Shown one piece after another: positions 42,093 through 51,034 of a DNA stretch of 64,000 nucleotides (positions are counted from its first letter, which is position 1; each line of letters starts with the position of its first letter). Position numbers and translations under genes: made by a program. Below the pieces are notes generated by a model. That model worked only from the letters and a program-made list of their open reading frames with translations. It did no database searches and had not been told where the DNA came from. Source of the stretch: Pirellulales bacterium (GTDB taxonomy: Bacteria; Planctomycetota; Planctomycetia; Pirellulales; JACPPG01); assembly GCA_036490175.1 (NCBI GenBank), contig DASXEJ010000231.1, positions 1-64,000 on the forward strand, in the 5' to 3' direction.

Positions 42093-42860
42093 CTAGGCCG
42101 ACCGGTTGCGGCGGCGCCAGCTGGTGCCGCCGATGGTCAGACCGAGGAGCGACCAAACGATCAGGCTGCCCGGCTCGGGAGCAACCGTCAGGCCGACGGC
42201 CGAGGGATTGGCTTGGCCTCCCGCATAGGCGACGTTGTCAAACTCGAATGCGTACTGAGTACTTACGGCCACAACGGTATCAAACGGTAAGGCCGAGTTG
42301 ATATTCACGTAGTAGGTTCCATTCGCACCCTGATCGCCGTTCGCTACGGCGTTGACGTCGCCACCGCTAATGGATCCGACGAACGTGCTGCCATTGTAGA
42401 AATTCAACGTGTTGTACAAATCGACCGATCCCCACAGCAGCCCCAAATACTCCTGAGGACCATTGAACAAAAGAGTGACGGCAGAGCTTGTCGTACCGTC
42501 GCCGTCGCTGCCACTGGTGATGTACTGGGTACCGTCCTGGCCCGCACCTTGACCAAAGGCGGTTCCGTTGTCGCCAGAAAGATACGGTGCGGCGTAATAG
42601 CCGGAGGAAGAACCGCTCACCGCTTGGGCGTCGGGTGTGAACGCTACTCCAATGCTTCCGCCATCCGCCGAGCCTGATGCATTGGCGGCCGTACCACCAA
42701 CGGCCCCCGCAGGCAGGTCGTCGAATGTCACATAATCGGCCCCGGAGGCCGGACCGCCCCCGACCAGCGGAAGGATCGTCAGAATGTCGGCTTGGGCAAC
42801 CTGACCGAAGCCCAGCATCGCCGCCAAAGCAACCGCCGGCAAAAGTGTCTTCATGTGCAT
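42093..42860 (-). CDS. PEP-CTERM exported protein, copy 1
   Basis: A 255-residue exported protein. The signal peptide (MHMKTLLPAVALAAMLGFGQ, ending AQA) is followed by a serine/glycine-rich, beta-structured body and a C-terminal PEP-CTERM tag: APEPGS, a hydrophobic helix (SLIVWSLLGLTIGG) and a basic end (RRRNRSA). Such tags direct proteins to an exosortase that anchors or releases them at the surface; no exosortase gene is in the window. The start may be the ATG at 42860 or 42854. Function unknown. Confidence 0.78.
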   Translation of the reverse strand: MHMKTLLPAVALAAMLGFGQVAQADILTILPLVGGGPASGADYVTFDDLPAGAVGGTAANASGSADGGSIGVAFTPDAQAVSGSSSGYYAAPYLSGDNGTAFGQGAGQDGTQYITSGSDGDGTTSSAVTLLFNGPQEYLGLLWGSVDLYNTLNFYNGSTFVGSISGGDVNAVANGDQGANGTYYVNINSALPFDTVVAVSTQYAFEFDNVAYAGGQANPSAVGLTVAPEPGSLIVWSLLGLTIGGTSWRRRNRSA

Positions 42861-43039
42861 GGTCGGGCCCTTTGGATAGGACATGCCGGGTGAGGCACGA
42901 ATTGGTCAAAAACTCTCTTTTCATCCGTATGTAGGCCGCCGTGGACCCGATGCTGACGTGCGGGCGACCAAGAATAGGGGAATTCGCGCCAGGCGGGGGA
43001 TGAAAAAATGCGTTCCCACCTTCAGGATCTGAAACGCAG

Positions 43040-43336
43040 CTACCCTATGGCCAGCGGGGTGTTCGAGGCGACGTACCTGGTCGCCGTATTCACGCCCGGC
43101 CAAACGTCATGGTGTTGCGGCCAGTATGCTGACCAAATATCAAACGTTTTGCGCCCCAGCAACAGGTCAAACGGCATGTTCATTTGGCTTTTGACGGCCG
43201 CTGTGACCAGGGGATCCGAATAGGGAGCGAGCCACCCGCCATATGCGAAGCCGCCACTGGTATCTTCGCCAGGCCCGCCCGGGGCTTGTATGACCCCATC
43301 GAGCGAGACAAAGGCAAGCGCAACGACTTTTCTCAT
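43040..43336 (-). pseudogene. truncated DHFR-family (RibD C-terminal-like) gene
   Basis: The 98-residue frame matches the first half of DHFR-family proteins of the YwjB/YyaP type (MRKVVALAFVSLDGVIQAPG, PFDLLLGRKTFDIWSAYWP, NTATRYVASNT) and then hits a stop. The usual second half, which includes a GS-rich substrate segment and LLEHDLVDE-like helix, is absent from all three downstream frames. It is therefore a 3'-deleted gene, or at best a short non-functional protein. An intact relative follows upstream on the same strand at 43476. Confidence 0.75.
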
Positions 43337-43475
43337 GACACTAGTTGCTCCGACGTGCGCTGATCGCCGAGGCGGCGGAAATGATCAAGGCTGCAGAGAT
43401 GCCGCGGACAGCGCTCATGCTACGAAGCTACACGTTGCTGTATCACGACCATCATTAATGCATCTGAGGCGATCC

Positions 43476-44063
43476 TTATCTCAGATTTTGCAACGGTCCA
43501 ACGAACTTGTAGCAGTTGGCGAGTATGCCCGTTGGCGAAGTTTTCGTGCTCTCGAACGCAAATGCACGCGCCGGAGTTCCGGCCGCGAAAAGACGCTTCC
43601 CTTGGCCCAGCAGGACAGGATTGACTAGCAGCAGCATCTCGTCCGCGAGCCCATGCTCGAGCAGCGCCGAAGTCAGCGTCGAGCTGCCCGACAGGATCAG
43701 GTCTGGCCCGTCCTTCGCCTTGATGGCGCGAACACTTTCCACGAGGTCAGGACCAATGCCCTTGAACGGACCCCATTCCAGGCTCTCTGGCCGGTGGGTT
43801 ACGACATACTTCGTCGCCGCATTCAGCCTGTCCGCCATCGGGCTCTTCGGTGCCTTAGGCCAAAAACCCGACCACATATCGTAGGTTCGGCGGCCAAGCA
43901 GCAGATCGAATCTCTCGCCCCATTCCGAAAGGATCATCGCTAAACCAGCAGGAGTGCGATACGGCCCGCTCCAGTCGCCATAGGGGAAATTGCCGTCGGT
44001 GTCCGTACCGGCCTGGATCACGCCGTCGAGCGAGATATGTTCGATGAGTTTCAGCTTTCGCAT
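43476..44063 (-). CDS. DHFR-family protein (RibD C-terminal domain), intact
   Basis: A 195-residue protein with the full family sequence: MRKLKLIEHISLDGVIQAG, FDLLLGRRTYDMWSGFWP, the NAATKYVVTHRPESLEW segment, DLILSGSSTLTSALLEHGLAD, and LGQGKRLFAAG near the end. The family shares the NADPH-binding fold of dihydrofolate reductase and riboflavin-synthesis reductases; actual substrates of these small stand-alone members are mostly unknown. It is the only complete copy among three related sequences on this strand. Confidence 0.87.
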   Translation of the reverse strand: MRKLKLIEHISLDGVIQAGTDTDGNFPYGDWSGPYRTPAGLAMILSEWGERFDLLLGRRTYDMWSGFWPKAPKSPMADRLNAATKYVVTHRPESLEWGPFKGIGPDLVESVRAIKAKDGPDLILSGSSTLTSALLEHGLADEMLLLVNPVLLGQGKRLFAAGTPARAFAFESTKTSPTGILANCYKFVGPLQNLR

Positions 44064-44102
44064 TTGAAATCCTCCGTCACACTGGTTTCTAATCACAGCA
44101 CG

Positions 44103-44207
44103 TCATGGCTGGAGCTTCCAGCCTGTCGCGAAGCGATCCTCTGACTCGCCTGGGGATTGTATGACACCATCAAGGGAGACGAATTCGATTCAACGAGCTT
44201 TTCTCAG
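44103..44207 (-). pseudogene. N-terminal remnant of a third DHFR-family gene
   Basis: Read on the minus strand from 44207, the translation is LRKAR, stop, then IEFVSLDGVIQSPGESED... and GWKLQP before another stop at 44103. The block FVSLDGVIQSPG is unmistakably the N-terminal motif of the two neighbouring DHFR-family sequences. It has an internal stop and nothing recognisable of the rest, so it is a decayed fragment. The remaining gene-free sequence 44208-44446 contains no gene I can support. Confidence 0.7.
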
Positions 44208-44446
44208 GACGTCTTCCTCAACGGTCTTCGGGCGGACCGATTGCCTTGCCTTCACCGTGTAGTCGAATGGCGGGATCGAGATTAGACAAATCATCCAAAG
44301 AATTTTCGAGCCGGGTTTGCCTTGCCCAAATTGGCAACCGGATTTGAACTCGTCAGGTCAGGACGGGCAAAGCGAGTGTGACGAATTGCACGACGTGCTC
44401 CTCGACCTTCTGGAACGGGTTCGCGATCGCCGGAAGGACTAGCGAC

Positions 44447-45205
44447 TCAGCGATGTGGTTTGGGCCGCAAGTATTGATTTGGAACGTTTCCTAGCGGCGG
44501 AACCTTCCGCCCCGATGCTTCCAATAAACATTTCAGGTTGGAATAGATCTCGCCTTCGTTGCGGTGGACTTGAGGCAACAGGCCCATTTGAGCGTACGTA
44601 ATGGGCGTGACGTCAAAAAACGTCGTTTCCCACTCGTATCCTTTGCCCCAAGTGATGCCGGCAAGCCGGGTATCGGTGGTGGCGCCAGTAGTGAGCAGCA
44701 ATCGCATGATCGGCTCGGAGCGGTTATGGATTGAGTTCACGGTGTGGAATAGCGGCGTGTGCCCGTTGAGGCCGTGTTCGTCAACTTCTGCCCGCGCGTT
44801 GACGTCGGCTCCGGCTTCGACGAGCGCGCGCGCGGCGTTGAAGTTTCCATATTCCGCTGCCACGTGAAGCAGTGATACACCGACGAGCGGGGTGAACGCA
44901 GAGACCAGCGTCGTCCTGTGTTGCAGCAATGATGGCGTTGCCTGGATGGCAGCCTTGATTGCCTCGACATCGTTCAAGAGCACGGGCGCGACCACTGGGT
45001 CTCGAAGCGTAGCCCCCCGCGCGAACAACAAGCGAAGGCAATCGCCGAGGCGGTCAGATCGCTCATATTGTTCGAGTAGCCAGTCGACCGGCGATTTGCC
45101 GCGGATCGGTTCAACAGGGTTCGCCCCGGCCTCGAGTGCGATACGCACTTTGTCGACGTGATGGCCGTCGAACGCAGACAGTAGTTGTTGGTCGGCTGTA
45201 TTCAT
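44447..45205 (-). CDS. ankyrin-repeat protein
   Basis: A 252-residue cytosolic protein. At least three ankyrin repeats are recognisable, the clearest being SLLHVAAEYGNFNAARALVE followed by AGADVNARAEVDEHGLNGHTPLF and MRLLLTTGATTDTR; earlier repeats (SAFDGHHVDKVRIALEAGAN, RGATLRDPVVAPVLLNDVEA) are more diverged. Ankyrin repeats bind proteins; no enzyme domain is attached. The start at MNTADQQLLSAF was chosen because the longer frame is not protein-like. Confidence 0.8.
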   Translation of the reverse strand: MNTADQQLLSAFDGHHVDKVRIALEAGANPVEPIRGKSPVDWLLEQYERSDRLGDCLRLLFARGATLRDPVVAPVLLNDVEAIKAAIQATPSLLQHRTTLVSAFTPLVGVSLLHVAAEYGNFNAARALVEAGADVNARAEVDEHGLNGHTPLFHTVNSIHNRSEPIMRLLLTTGATTDTRLAGITWGKGYEWETTFFDVTPITYAQMGLLPQVHRNEGEIYSNLKCLLEASGRKVPPLGNVPNQYLRPKPHR

Positions 45206-45895
45206 GTGAGCAATCCGGCACCATCCCCGACACTCTTGCTCGGGTCTCCGAGCTTGAACGCCAAGCACTCACAATTCTATAGAAAGTTCAAATCGCGTCG
45301 CCAGTCGCCTTGGCAACGAACAACGGGAGTTGAAGTTGTGATGAGTCGTGGTAACAAGACACCGTTAGAACTTTTCCTGGCCGGCGTCATAGGCTGGCCG
45401 ACGGCTTTACACTCGACCGCAACGCCACCTATTGCACGTCCGGCGCGTCAATCGAAATGTCCACGCGTCTTAGCTTCTAGGACATAGTCGTCGATGCCAT
45501 CCGTTGCCGCATTGCGCGAGGTCGTTTCTCAACAACCATCGGATTTCGGATTTACGCGATTTCAGGGCGTTGAATTGCGAGATGGCAAATCGAGACTCCC
45601 GCCTGCGAGTTCGGTACGTCACCCACCGCAGGCACGACTAACAGCAATGAAAGGGTTTGCGGAACCGATTCGGAATTTGTCGCACCGCGGGTCGCCAACA
45701 AACTGGGCGGAGCCCACGTTTTGCTTGCAGATTTGCATTCGACACGAAGATTATTCAGAATCGGGAAGTCCGTAGCTCGCCCTCTCGGCCGAGTCAGCAA
45801 TTCAAGATCGACTAGCGAAATCCTGGCTGAGAGATTTTCTGGGTTTCTTCGACGGCCGATTGGCGAGCGCCGGCTCAAATATAGGAAGACCGCTA
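45206..45895. other. 690-base stretch without a confident gene
   Basis: Between the divergent ankyrin and PEP-CTERM genes. The only gene-like sequence is the 48-residue frame at 45341-45487 listed separately. Base composition is less G/C-rich than in neighbouring genes. A longer minus-strand frame (45552-45971) has no start site or recognisable domain and overlaps the PEP-CTERM signal peptide. The stretch may be a graveyard of decayed genes. Confidence 0.4.
45341..45487 (+). CDS. possible 48-residue protein or remnant
   Basis: The frame opens MSRGNKTPLELFLAGVIGWP, which resembles the start of short proteins I associate with planctomycetes, after GGGAG upstream. The second half (HSTATPPIARPARQSKCP) looks degenerate. 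It could be a small protein or the 5' end of a broken gene. Confidence 0.25.
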   Translation: MSRGNKTPLELFLAGVIGWPTALHSTATPPIARPARQSKCPRVLASRT

Positions 45896-46879
45896 ATGAA
45901 GTCGAAAGCAGCTTCCGTTCTCCAAATCGTAGCGCTGGCCGTCGCGACCGTTGGATGGTCTCTATCCGCAATTGCCGGCGAAATCTATATCGTTGACGAC
46001 AACACCATTGGCGCCTATCCCACCTCGGGCGCGACAGTGCAGAACACGCTGGTCACGGTGGTCCCGAGCGAGCCGGGGATAACGGGCCCGCCTGTAGGCG
46101 TCGCGGTGTCCGGAAACAATCTGTTTGTCCTCAGCCCCGGCAGTTCGCTGGGGGGCGCACAGCTTGGCGCCTATAACGCCACAACCGGAGCGACTGTGAA
46201 CGCCTCACTGCCCGTTGACCTGGGACTCGTCCTCGGGGTCGCTGCGTCTGGAGGGAATCTGTTTGTGGCGAACACCCAAAACAACAAGATTAGTGAGTAC
46301 ACGACCTCAGGGGCGACCGTGAAAGCCTCACTGGTCACGGGGTTGAACAACCCGTCCGTCGTTGCGGTGTCGGGAAATGATCTGTTTGTGGCGAACGCCG
46401 GTACTTTTGGCAGCAGCACGGAATTTGTTCCGGGAAGCGGATCGATCGGCGAATACAACGCCACGACGGGCGCCGTGATTCACAAGACGTTGGTTACGGG
46501 GTTGACTTCTAACGGGAACAATTATCCGGTTGGAATCGCCGTCTCGGGCGGGAACCTGTTTGTCACCAACCTCAATTCGGTTGCCGAATACAACGCCAGC
46601 ACGGGGGCCCTCGAGAGTTCGTCGCTCATCCCCGGAGTAGTCGCCCCTTACGGCATCGCCGCGTTCGAGGGAAATCTGTTTGTGGTCGACGCGGCTCAAT
46701 CCACGATCGGCGAATACACCACCTCGGGAAGCGCCGTGAATGCCTCGCTGATTACCGGCTTGGGCTCCCCGACTGCCATCACCGTGGCGCCTGAACCGTC
46801 GACTTGTGTATTGCTGACGACATGTGCTGCCGCGCTGCTGCTGTTCCGCCGGCGCGCGATTGCTCGCTCTCATCGGTGA
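45896..46879 (+). CDS. PEP-CTERM beta-propeller protein, copy 2
   Basis: A 327-residue exported protein with a signal peptide (about 1-27, ending SAIA), then repeats built round GVAVSGNNLFV (variants GVAASGGNLFV, VVAVSGNDLFV, GIAVSGGNLFV, GIAAFEGNLFV) alternating with IGEYTTSGATV-like units. This predicts an NHL/YVTN-like propeller. The C-terminus is a PEP-CTERM tag (VAPEPST, hydrophobic helix, RRRAIARSHR). An AGGAAG site lies 7 bases before the ATG. It would be sorted to the cell surface; its ligand is unknown. Confidence 0.82.
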   Translation: MKSKAASVLQIVALAVATVGWSLSAIAGEIYIVDDNTIGAYPTSGATVQNTLVTVVPSEPGITGPPVGVAVSGNNLFVLSPGSSLGGAQLGAYNATTGATVNASLPVDLGLVLGVAASGGNLFVANTQNNKISEYTTSGATVKASLVTGLNNPSVVAVSGNDLFVANAGTFGSSTEFVPGSGSIGEYNATTGAVIHKTLVTGLTSNGNNYPVGIAVSGGNLFVTNLNSVAEYNASTGALESSSLIPGVVAPYGIAAFEGNLFVVDAAQSTIGEYTTSGSAVNASLITGLGSPTAITVAPEPSTCVLLTTCAAALLLFRRRAIARSHR

Positions 46880-47145
46880 GCCAGTCGGTTTACACGCACT
46901 ATTGACGACCCGCCGCCAACGCCCCACCAAGCGCAGCCTCAGAGCGGCCCACGAGAATCACCGCAGCGATCTAAGGTCTCATTTATTCCTCATGTCGGTG
47001 AGACTCCCGCAATACGACCGTTTGTCGGCCGAGATCAGACGTTGGCCCGTTTGCGCTTGCGCCAGGATAGCACCCAGGGACTCACGCTCAGCGGCGGATG
47101 GCTTTAACGGCCCGCGGGCAGAAGTCACTAACGCCGCCCGTGCCG
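46880..47145. other. gene-free stretch before the tRNA terminator
   Basis: Nothing recognisable lies between the PEP-CTERM gene and the terminator of the tRNA gene. Open frames here are short and lack start sites. Confidence 0.35.
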
Positions 47146-47185
47146 CAACAGAAACGGCCCGTCACAGACTGCCGTGACGGGCCGT
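47146..47185 (-). terminator. rho-independent terminator of tRNA-Pro
   Basis: On the minus strand, ACGGCCCGTCAC (47185-47174) and GTGACGGGCCGT (47165-47154) form a perfect 12-bp stem with an 8-base loop, followed by TTTCTGTT. It starts 12 bases after the tRNA 3' end. Confidence 0.8.
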
Positions 47186-47195
47186 ATATCGGTAT

Positions 47196-47271
<76 letters not shown>

Positions 47272-47441
47272 AATCGTGGGCTGTGAACCGGATGGGTCGT
47301 GACAGCCAGTTAGGATGGTAACCGACGCCCCCCGATCCGGCAAACGCCTCCTAACGCCGGGCCATTACTGCCCGGCGGAGCGGCATGAGCATCGGCCCTG
47401 GCCGCGCCGGTGCACCTCCCGCGAGATCACGGAACATGCGG

Positions 47442-47906
47442 TCACGCGTGGCATGCTTCGGCAGCGACCAGTTGCTGATCGTAACGCCGTTGTAGATCCG
47501 CGAGCGCCGCGGTGTCTAGCGTTGCTGCCGCGAACAGTTTTTCCAGCAACCGGAAATACTCGTCTTGCGATCGAGCGGGGCTGAACGTGATCAGCACCCG
47601 GGCGCGCTGCGGGCCATGATTCGTGAAGCCGTGATGGACGCCGCGCGGGACAAAGGCCACCGAACCGGCCGGGCGTGTGAATAAATCGCCGGCCAGGTTG
47701 AATTCGACCTCTCCTTCGACAACGCACAGCGTCTCGTCCATCGTGTGGTGGACGTGATAGTCGACCGTGGCCGGGCCGATCGTCAGGTCGTACAGTTCGA
47801 AGGCCTGCGCTGATTCGTCGCCGTGTATCCGGGTGACAATATGAAACGGGCCTGCGTCAAACGTTTCGCCTTCGTTGGGTTCCAGGGCGAATGCGGTGCG
47901 CGGCAT
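47442..47906 (-). CDS. cupin-domain protein
   Basis: A 154-residue single-domain cupin. Cupin motif 1 is YHVHHTMDETLCVVEGEVEF (metal-binding His, His, Glu) and motif 2 is AGSVAFVPRGVHHGFTNHG (His). It probably binds a metal and may be a small-molecule sensor, isomerase or dioxygenase. AGGAG lies 7 bases before the ATG at 47906, which decides the start. A helical tail (ALADLQRRYDQQLVAAEA) closes the protein. Function unknown. Confidence 0.85.
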   Translation of the reverse strand: MPRTAFALEPNEGETFDAGPFHIVTRIHGDESAQAFELYDLTIGPATVDYHVHHTMDETLCVVEGEVEFNLAGDLFTRPAGSVAFVPRGVHHGFTNHGPQRARVLITFSPARSQDEYFRLLEKLFAAATLDTAALADLQRRYDQQLVAAEACHA

Positions 47907-48182
47907 GGCGGATCTCCTGGATGTGAGGAGCGGAAGCGTCGCGGAACTGCAGATGCATTGCTTTCGCTTACTACGGGAAGCATACCTCACGCCCGCCGCC
48001 GCCGGCGGATGTGGCCAGCGACGAACGGATTTGCGCTGCCGTGTCGGGCTGATAGCAAGCGAATTCGATCTGGGCGCGGCGGTCCGTTTCGGTTAATAAC
48101 TGCGACCCACTTCCTGCGTCCTTCGGCCGGGCGTGCCAAGGACGTTGCCGATTTACGATGCGTCTGCTCGGAGCAATTCTGC

Positions 48183-48530
48183 ATGGCCAAGTCGAGAAAG
48201 AAAGACAAGTCGGTTGCCCAAGCCGTGGTGAGCACGGCCGCTTATAGCTTGCCGGCGCCCGTGCGGGCGATCGTCAGCACCCGTTGGGGTGCGCGGCTGG
48301 CGGTCCTGATCGTGCTGGCGCTGTTGGGGACTGGAATCGCCACGGTCGATTGGACCAGCGGACGCCCGCGGCTGAAGTTCGACAAGCAGCGCGCCCAAGA
48401 GGTGCGGCAGGAAGTGCGCGAGCAAGTCGAATCGGTTGCCCACCGCAACCACGAAGGTGGGCTGTTGGAGAGCCACAGCGGCGAGCCAAAGAAGATCGGC
48501 GCCAGAATCTTCAAAACTGGGCCGAAATAG
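48183..48530 (+). CDS. small single-helix membrane protein
   Basis: A 115-residue protein with a basic N-terminus (MAKSRKKDKSVAQ), one membrane helix (about 40-57, LAVLIVLALLGTGIATVDW) and a charged, helical C-terminus (DKQRAQEVRQEVREQVESVA). No known domain. A larger in-frame opening upstream is not protein-like. The next small membrane-protein gene begins 24 bases later, so they may be co-transcribed. Confidence 0.55.
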   Translation: MAKSRKKDKSVAQAVVSTAAYSLPAPVRAIVSTRWGARLAVLIVLALLGTGIATVDWTSGRPRLKFDKQRAQEVRQEVREQVESVAHRNHEGGLLESHSGEPKKIGARIFKTGPK

Positions 48531-48554
48531 ACCCTCGCGAAGGATGGCCTTGGC

Positions 48555-48884
48555 ATGACGCGATTTGCTAGCCTGGCTGACTCTTTGCCCTTGCTGCGCG
48601 GACGCTCATTCGTTCCGCTGGCAACCGTGCCGGTGGGTTTGTCGATCGCGGCCGTGATCGTGGTGAGCATCGTTTTGCTGAGTGTGCTGGGCGTGGGGTG
48701 GTATCACGCCGTAATGCCTCGCGGCCGCTGCGGACGAAAGCACGCCAGGCACGGCTGGTTGTATGTGGCCCTGATCGGATTCATCGCTAGCGCCACACCG
48801 CTGATTCCGACAGTGATCTTTGCCGGCATGCAACGTTATGGACGCGTGCCGATGGCGCCGTTCGTGGTGTTGCTGAAGCTGTAG
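48555..48884 (+). CDS. small two-helix membrane protein
   Basis: A 109-residue protein with two hydrophobic segments (PLATVPVGLSIAAVIVVSIV and LYVALIGFIASATPLIPTVI) joined by a basic loop with cysteine and histidines (RGRCGRKHARHG). No recognised family. Its 3' end overlaps the convergent TIGR01777 gene by 49 bases, so one of the two ends may be wrong. Confidence 0.5.
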   Translation: MTRFASLADSLPLLRGRSFVPLATVPVGLSIAAVIVVSIVLLSVLGVGWYHAVMPRGRCGRKHARHGWLYVALIGFIASATPLIPTVIFAGMQRYGRVPMAPFVVLLKL

Positions 48885-49888
48885 GCGCCTTGCTCGGCCG
48901 AATTCGCAGCAACGCTGGACCGATTCTGCGCGGACCTGGCGTTGCCGGCTCTCCAACGCTGGCATAGTTCGCGCGCCCCCGCAGGCCAGTGCGGGAAATC
49001 GAAGGCGAACCCCGCCTCGAGCAAACGCCCGGGCACGACACGCCGGCTTTTCAGGATCAATTCCGATTCGGTCCGCATCAGGCGTGTGCCGATCGCCAAC
49101 ATCCATTCCGTGGCCGGCAAGCCGAAACGCGCGCCCCACGCCGCGCGCAGCCCTCGCATGAAGTCGGCATTAGGCAAGGGATTCGGCGCGGCCAGATTCA
49201 CCACGCCCTCGATTTCCGAGTGCTCGATCAGCCACTCGACCGCGCGGATGAAGTCTTGTTCATGAATCCAGGACATGTACTGCCGGCCATTGCCCGACTT
49301 GCCGCCCAGGCCGTGACGCACGAGCGACAGCAGCAGATCGAATGTGCCGCCTCGATCGACGTTCATCAACATCGCCAGTCGAAGCTTGAGGCGGCGGGTC
49401 TGAGGTGTGACGAACTCGTCGCACGTTTGCTCCCAGGCACGGGCCACCTCGATGCTAAAACGCCAGGTGTCGGGCGCGTGCGGTTCGTTACCGCCGAGAA
49501 TGCCCGTCAGTTCGTCGTTAGGGGCGTCGTAGCGGTGCGCGTAGATCGTGGCCGTACTCATTTGCAACCACGCGCGCGGCGGCTGCTGGCAGGCGTTGAT
49601 CGCCGCGCCGACAGCCCGCACCGAGCGCACGCGAGATTCCATGATCTGCCGCCGATGGCGATTGTTATACCGGCAATTGACGCTGCGGCCGGCCAGATTG
49701 ATCACGGCGTCGGCCTGTTCGAATTCCGCGGCCCAGTCGCCGACGGTCTCACCGTCCCAATAGACGTTGCGCCAAGCGGCGGCTCGTGGCTGCCGACTTA
49801 GGACGACGACATTATGTCCGGACTTATGGAAATACCGGGCTAGCACGTTGCCTACCTGGCCCGAGCCGCCGGGGATGACAATTTTCAT
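48836..49888 (-). CDS. TIGR01777 family NAD(P)-dependent epimerase
   Basis: A 350-residue extended SDR of the TIGR01777/YfcH type. It has the glycine-rich nucleotide site GGSGQVGNVLARYF (8-21), VINLAGRSVNCRYNNRHRR, the STATIYAHRYD region, and the C-terminal DUF1731-like segment (LGLPATEWMLAIGTRLMRTE-like, then ILKSRRVVPGRLLEAGF). The last 35 residues (SAQNRSSVAANSAEQ...) are an unusual low-complexity tail that overlaps the convergent small gene. Physiological substrate unknown; likely cytosolic. Confidence 0.87.
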   Translation of the reverse strand: MKIVIPGGSGQVGNVLARYFHKSGHNVVVLSRQPRAAAWRNVYWDGETVGDWAAEFEQADAVINLAGRSVNCRYNNRHRRQIMESRVRSVRAVGAAINACQQPPRAWLQMSTATIYAHRYDAPNDELTGILGGNEPHAPDTWRFSIEVARAWEQTCDEFVTPQTRRLKLRLAMLMNVDRGGTFDLLLSLVRHGLGGKSGNGRQYMSWIHEQDFIRAVEWLIEHSEIEGVVNLAAPNPLPNADFMRGLRAAWGARFGLPATEWMLAIGTRLMRTESELILKSRRVVPGRLLEAGFAFDFPHWPAGARELCQRWRAGNARSAQNRSSVAANSAEQGAYSFSNTTNGAIGTRP

Positions 49889-49993
49889 CGCGCGCCTCTA
49901 TGAATCGCGTTGTGATTCGGGGTCGTTGCGTCTTTTGGAGTAACCGCGAATAATTGCGATCTTTAACTCACCCTCAACTGCTGATGGGTCACC

Positions 49994-51004
49994 ATGTTTG
50001 AAAAGAACGTCTTCCTGACTGCTCAGCAACACATTCAAGACGAGCAGCGACGCCACCGACCGCATGCCAGTGGCGAGTTCTCGTGGCTGCTGTCGGGTAT
50101 CACGCTGGCGACCAAGGTGGTCGCCGCGCAGATCCGTCGCGCCGGGCTGGTCGACGTGCTCGGTACCACCGGCACGACCAACGTGCAGGACGAAGTGGTG
50201 CAAAAGCTCGACGTGCTGGCGAACCAGGCGCTGCTCACATGCTTGGGCAATCGCGGCAACGTGGGAGTGCTGGCCTCGGAAGAAAATGAAGACCCGGTGG
50301 TCGTGCTACGCGATCCGGCTTATGGCAAGTACGTGGTGATCTTCGATCCGTTGGATGGTTCGAGCAACATCGACGTGAACGTGAGCGTGGGGACGATCTT
50401 TTCGATCTTTCGCCGGCAACTCGACGGCGCGGCCTTGCGCAGCCCGGAAGATGACGTGTTGCAACAGGGCCTGAAGCAAGTGGCCGCGGGTTACGTGGTG
50501 TACGGCGCCTCGACGATGTTGGTCTACAGCACCGGCTATGGAGTGCACGGCTTCACGCTCGATCCCAGCTTTGGCGCGTATGTGCTCACGCACCCCAACA
50601 TGACCATGCCAGAGAGCGGACCGTACTATTCGGTGAACGAAGCGAACATGGCCAGTTTCCCCGACGCATATCGACGCTTTCTTACGCATTTGCGCGAAGG
50701 GAAAGCGGGCCGCACGTATTCGTCGCGGTACGTCGGCAGTTTAGTGGCCGACTTTCATCGCACGCTGCTCAAAGGAGGCATCTTTCTGTATCCTCCGACC
50801 GAGCGTCATCCGACGGGTAAGCTGCGCCTGATGTACGAGGCCAACCCCATGGCATTTCTGGCCGAGCAGGCAGGTGGCGTGGCGACCGACGGCAGTCGAC
50901 GCATCCTGGAGATCAAACCTGAGAGTCTGCACCAGCGCACGCCGCTGATTGTAGGGAGCCGTAAAGAGGCGACGCTGCTCGGTGAAATGCTGGGCAATAG
51001 CTAG
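49994..51004 (+). CDS. fbp: fructose-1,6-bisphosphatase, class I
   Basis: Gluconeogenic enzyme hydrolysing fructose 1,6-bisphosphate to fructose 6-phosphate. The 336-residue protein has the metal-binding ASEENEDPV and FDPLDGSSNIDVNVSVGTIF, the LVYSTGYGVHGFTLDP segment, the YSSRYVGSLVADFHRTLLKG substrate region and LRLMYEANPMAFLAEQAGG near the end. Length is normal. It appears monocistronic, with pyruvate phosphate dikinase encoded 5.6 kb downstream. Confidence 0.95.
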   Translation: MFEKNVFLTAQQHIQDEQRRHRPHASGEFSWLLSGITLATKVVAAQIRRAGLVDVLGTTGTTNVQDEVVQKLDVLANQALLTCLGNRGNVGVLASEENEDPVVVLRDPAYGKYVVIFDPLDGSSNIDVNVSVGTIFSIFRRQLDGAALRSPEDDVLQQGLKQVAAGYVVYGASTMLVYSTGYGVHGFTLDPSFGAYVLTHPNMTMPESGPYYSVNEANMASFPDAYRRFLTHLREGKAGRTYSSRYVGSLVADFHRTLLKGGIFLYPPTERHPTGKLRLMYEANPMAFLAEQAGGVATDGSRRILEIKPESLHQRTPLIVGSRKEATLLGEMLGNS

Positions 51005-51034
51005 ACGGCCGCGCCATATAGTCCGCAAGCCCGC

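Noticed and set aside
44325-44470. Alternative minus-strand frame (HIAESLVLPAIANPFQKVEE...) after the ankyrin gene
   Set aside because: It reads protein-like for about 40 residues and could be a frameshifted C-terminus, but it has no recognisable similarity or start, so it was not called.
45552-45971. 139-residue minus-strand open frame
   Set aside because: It overlaps the signal peptide of a well-supported PEP-CTERM gene and has no domain or ribosome-binding site.
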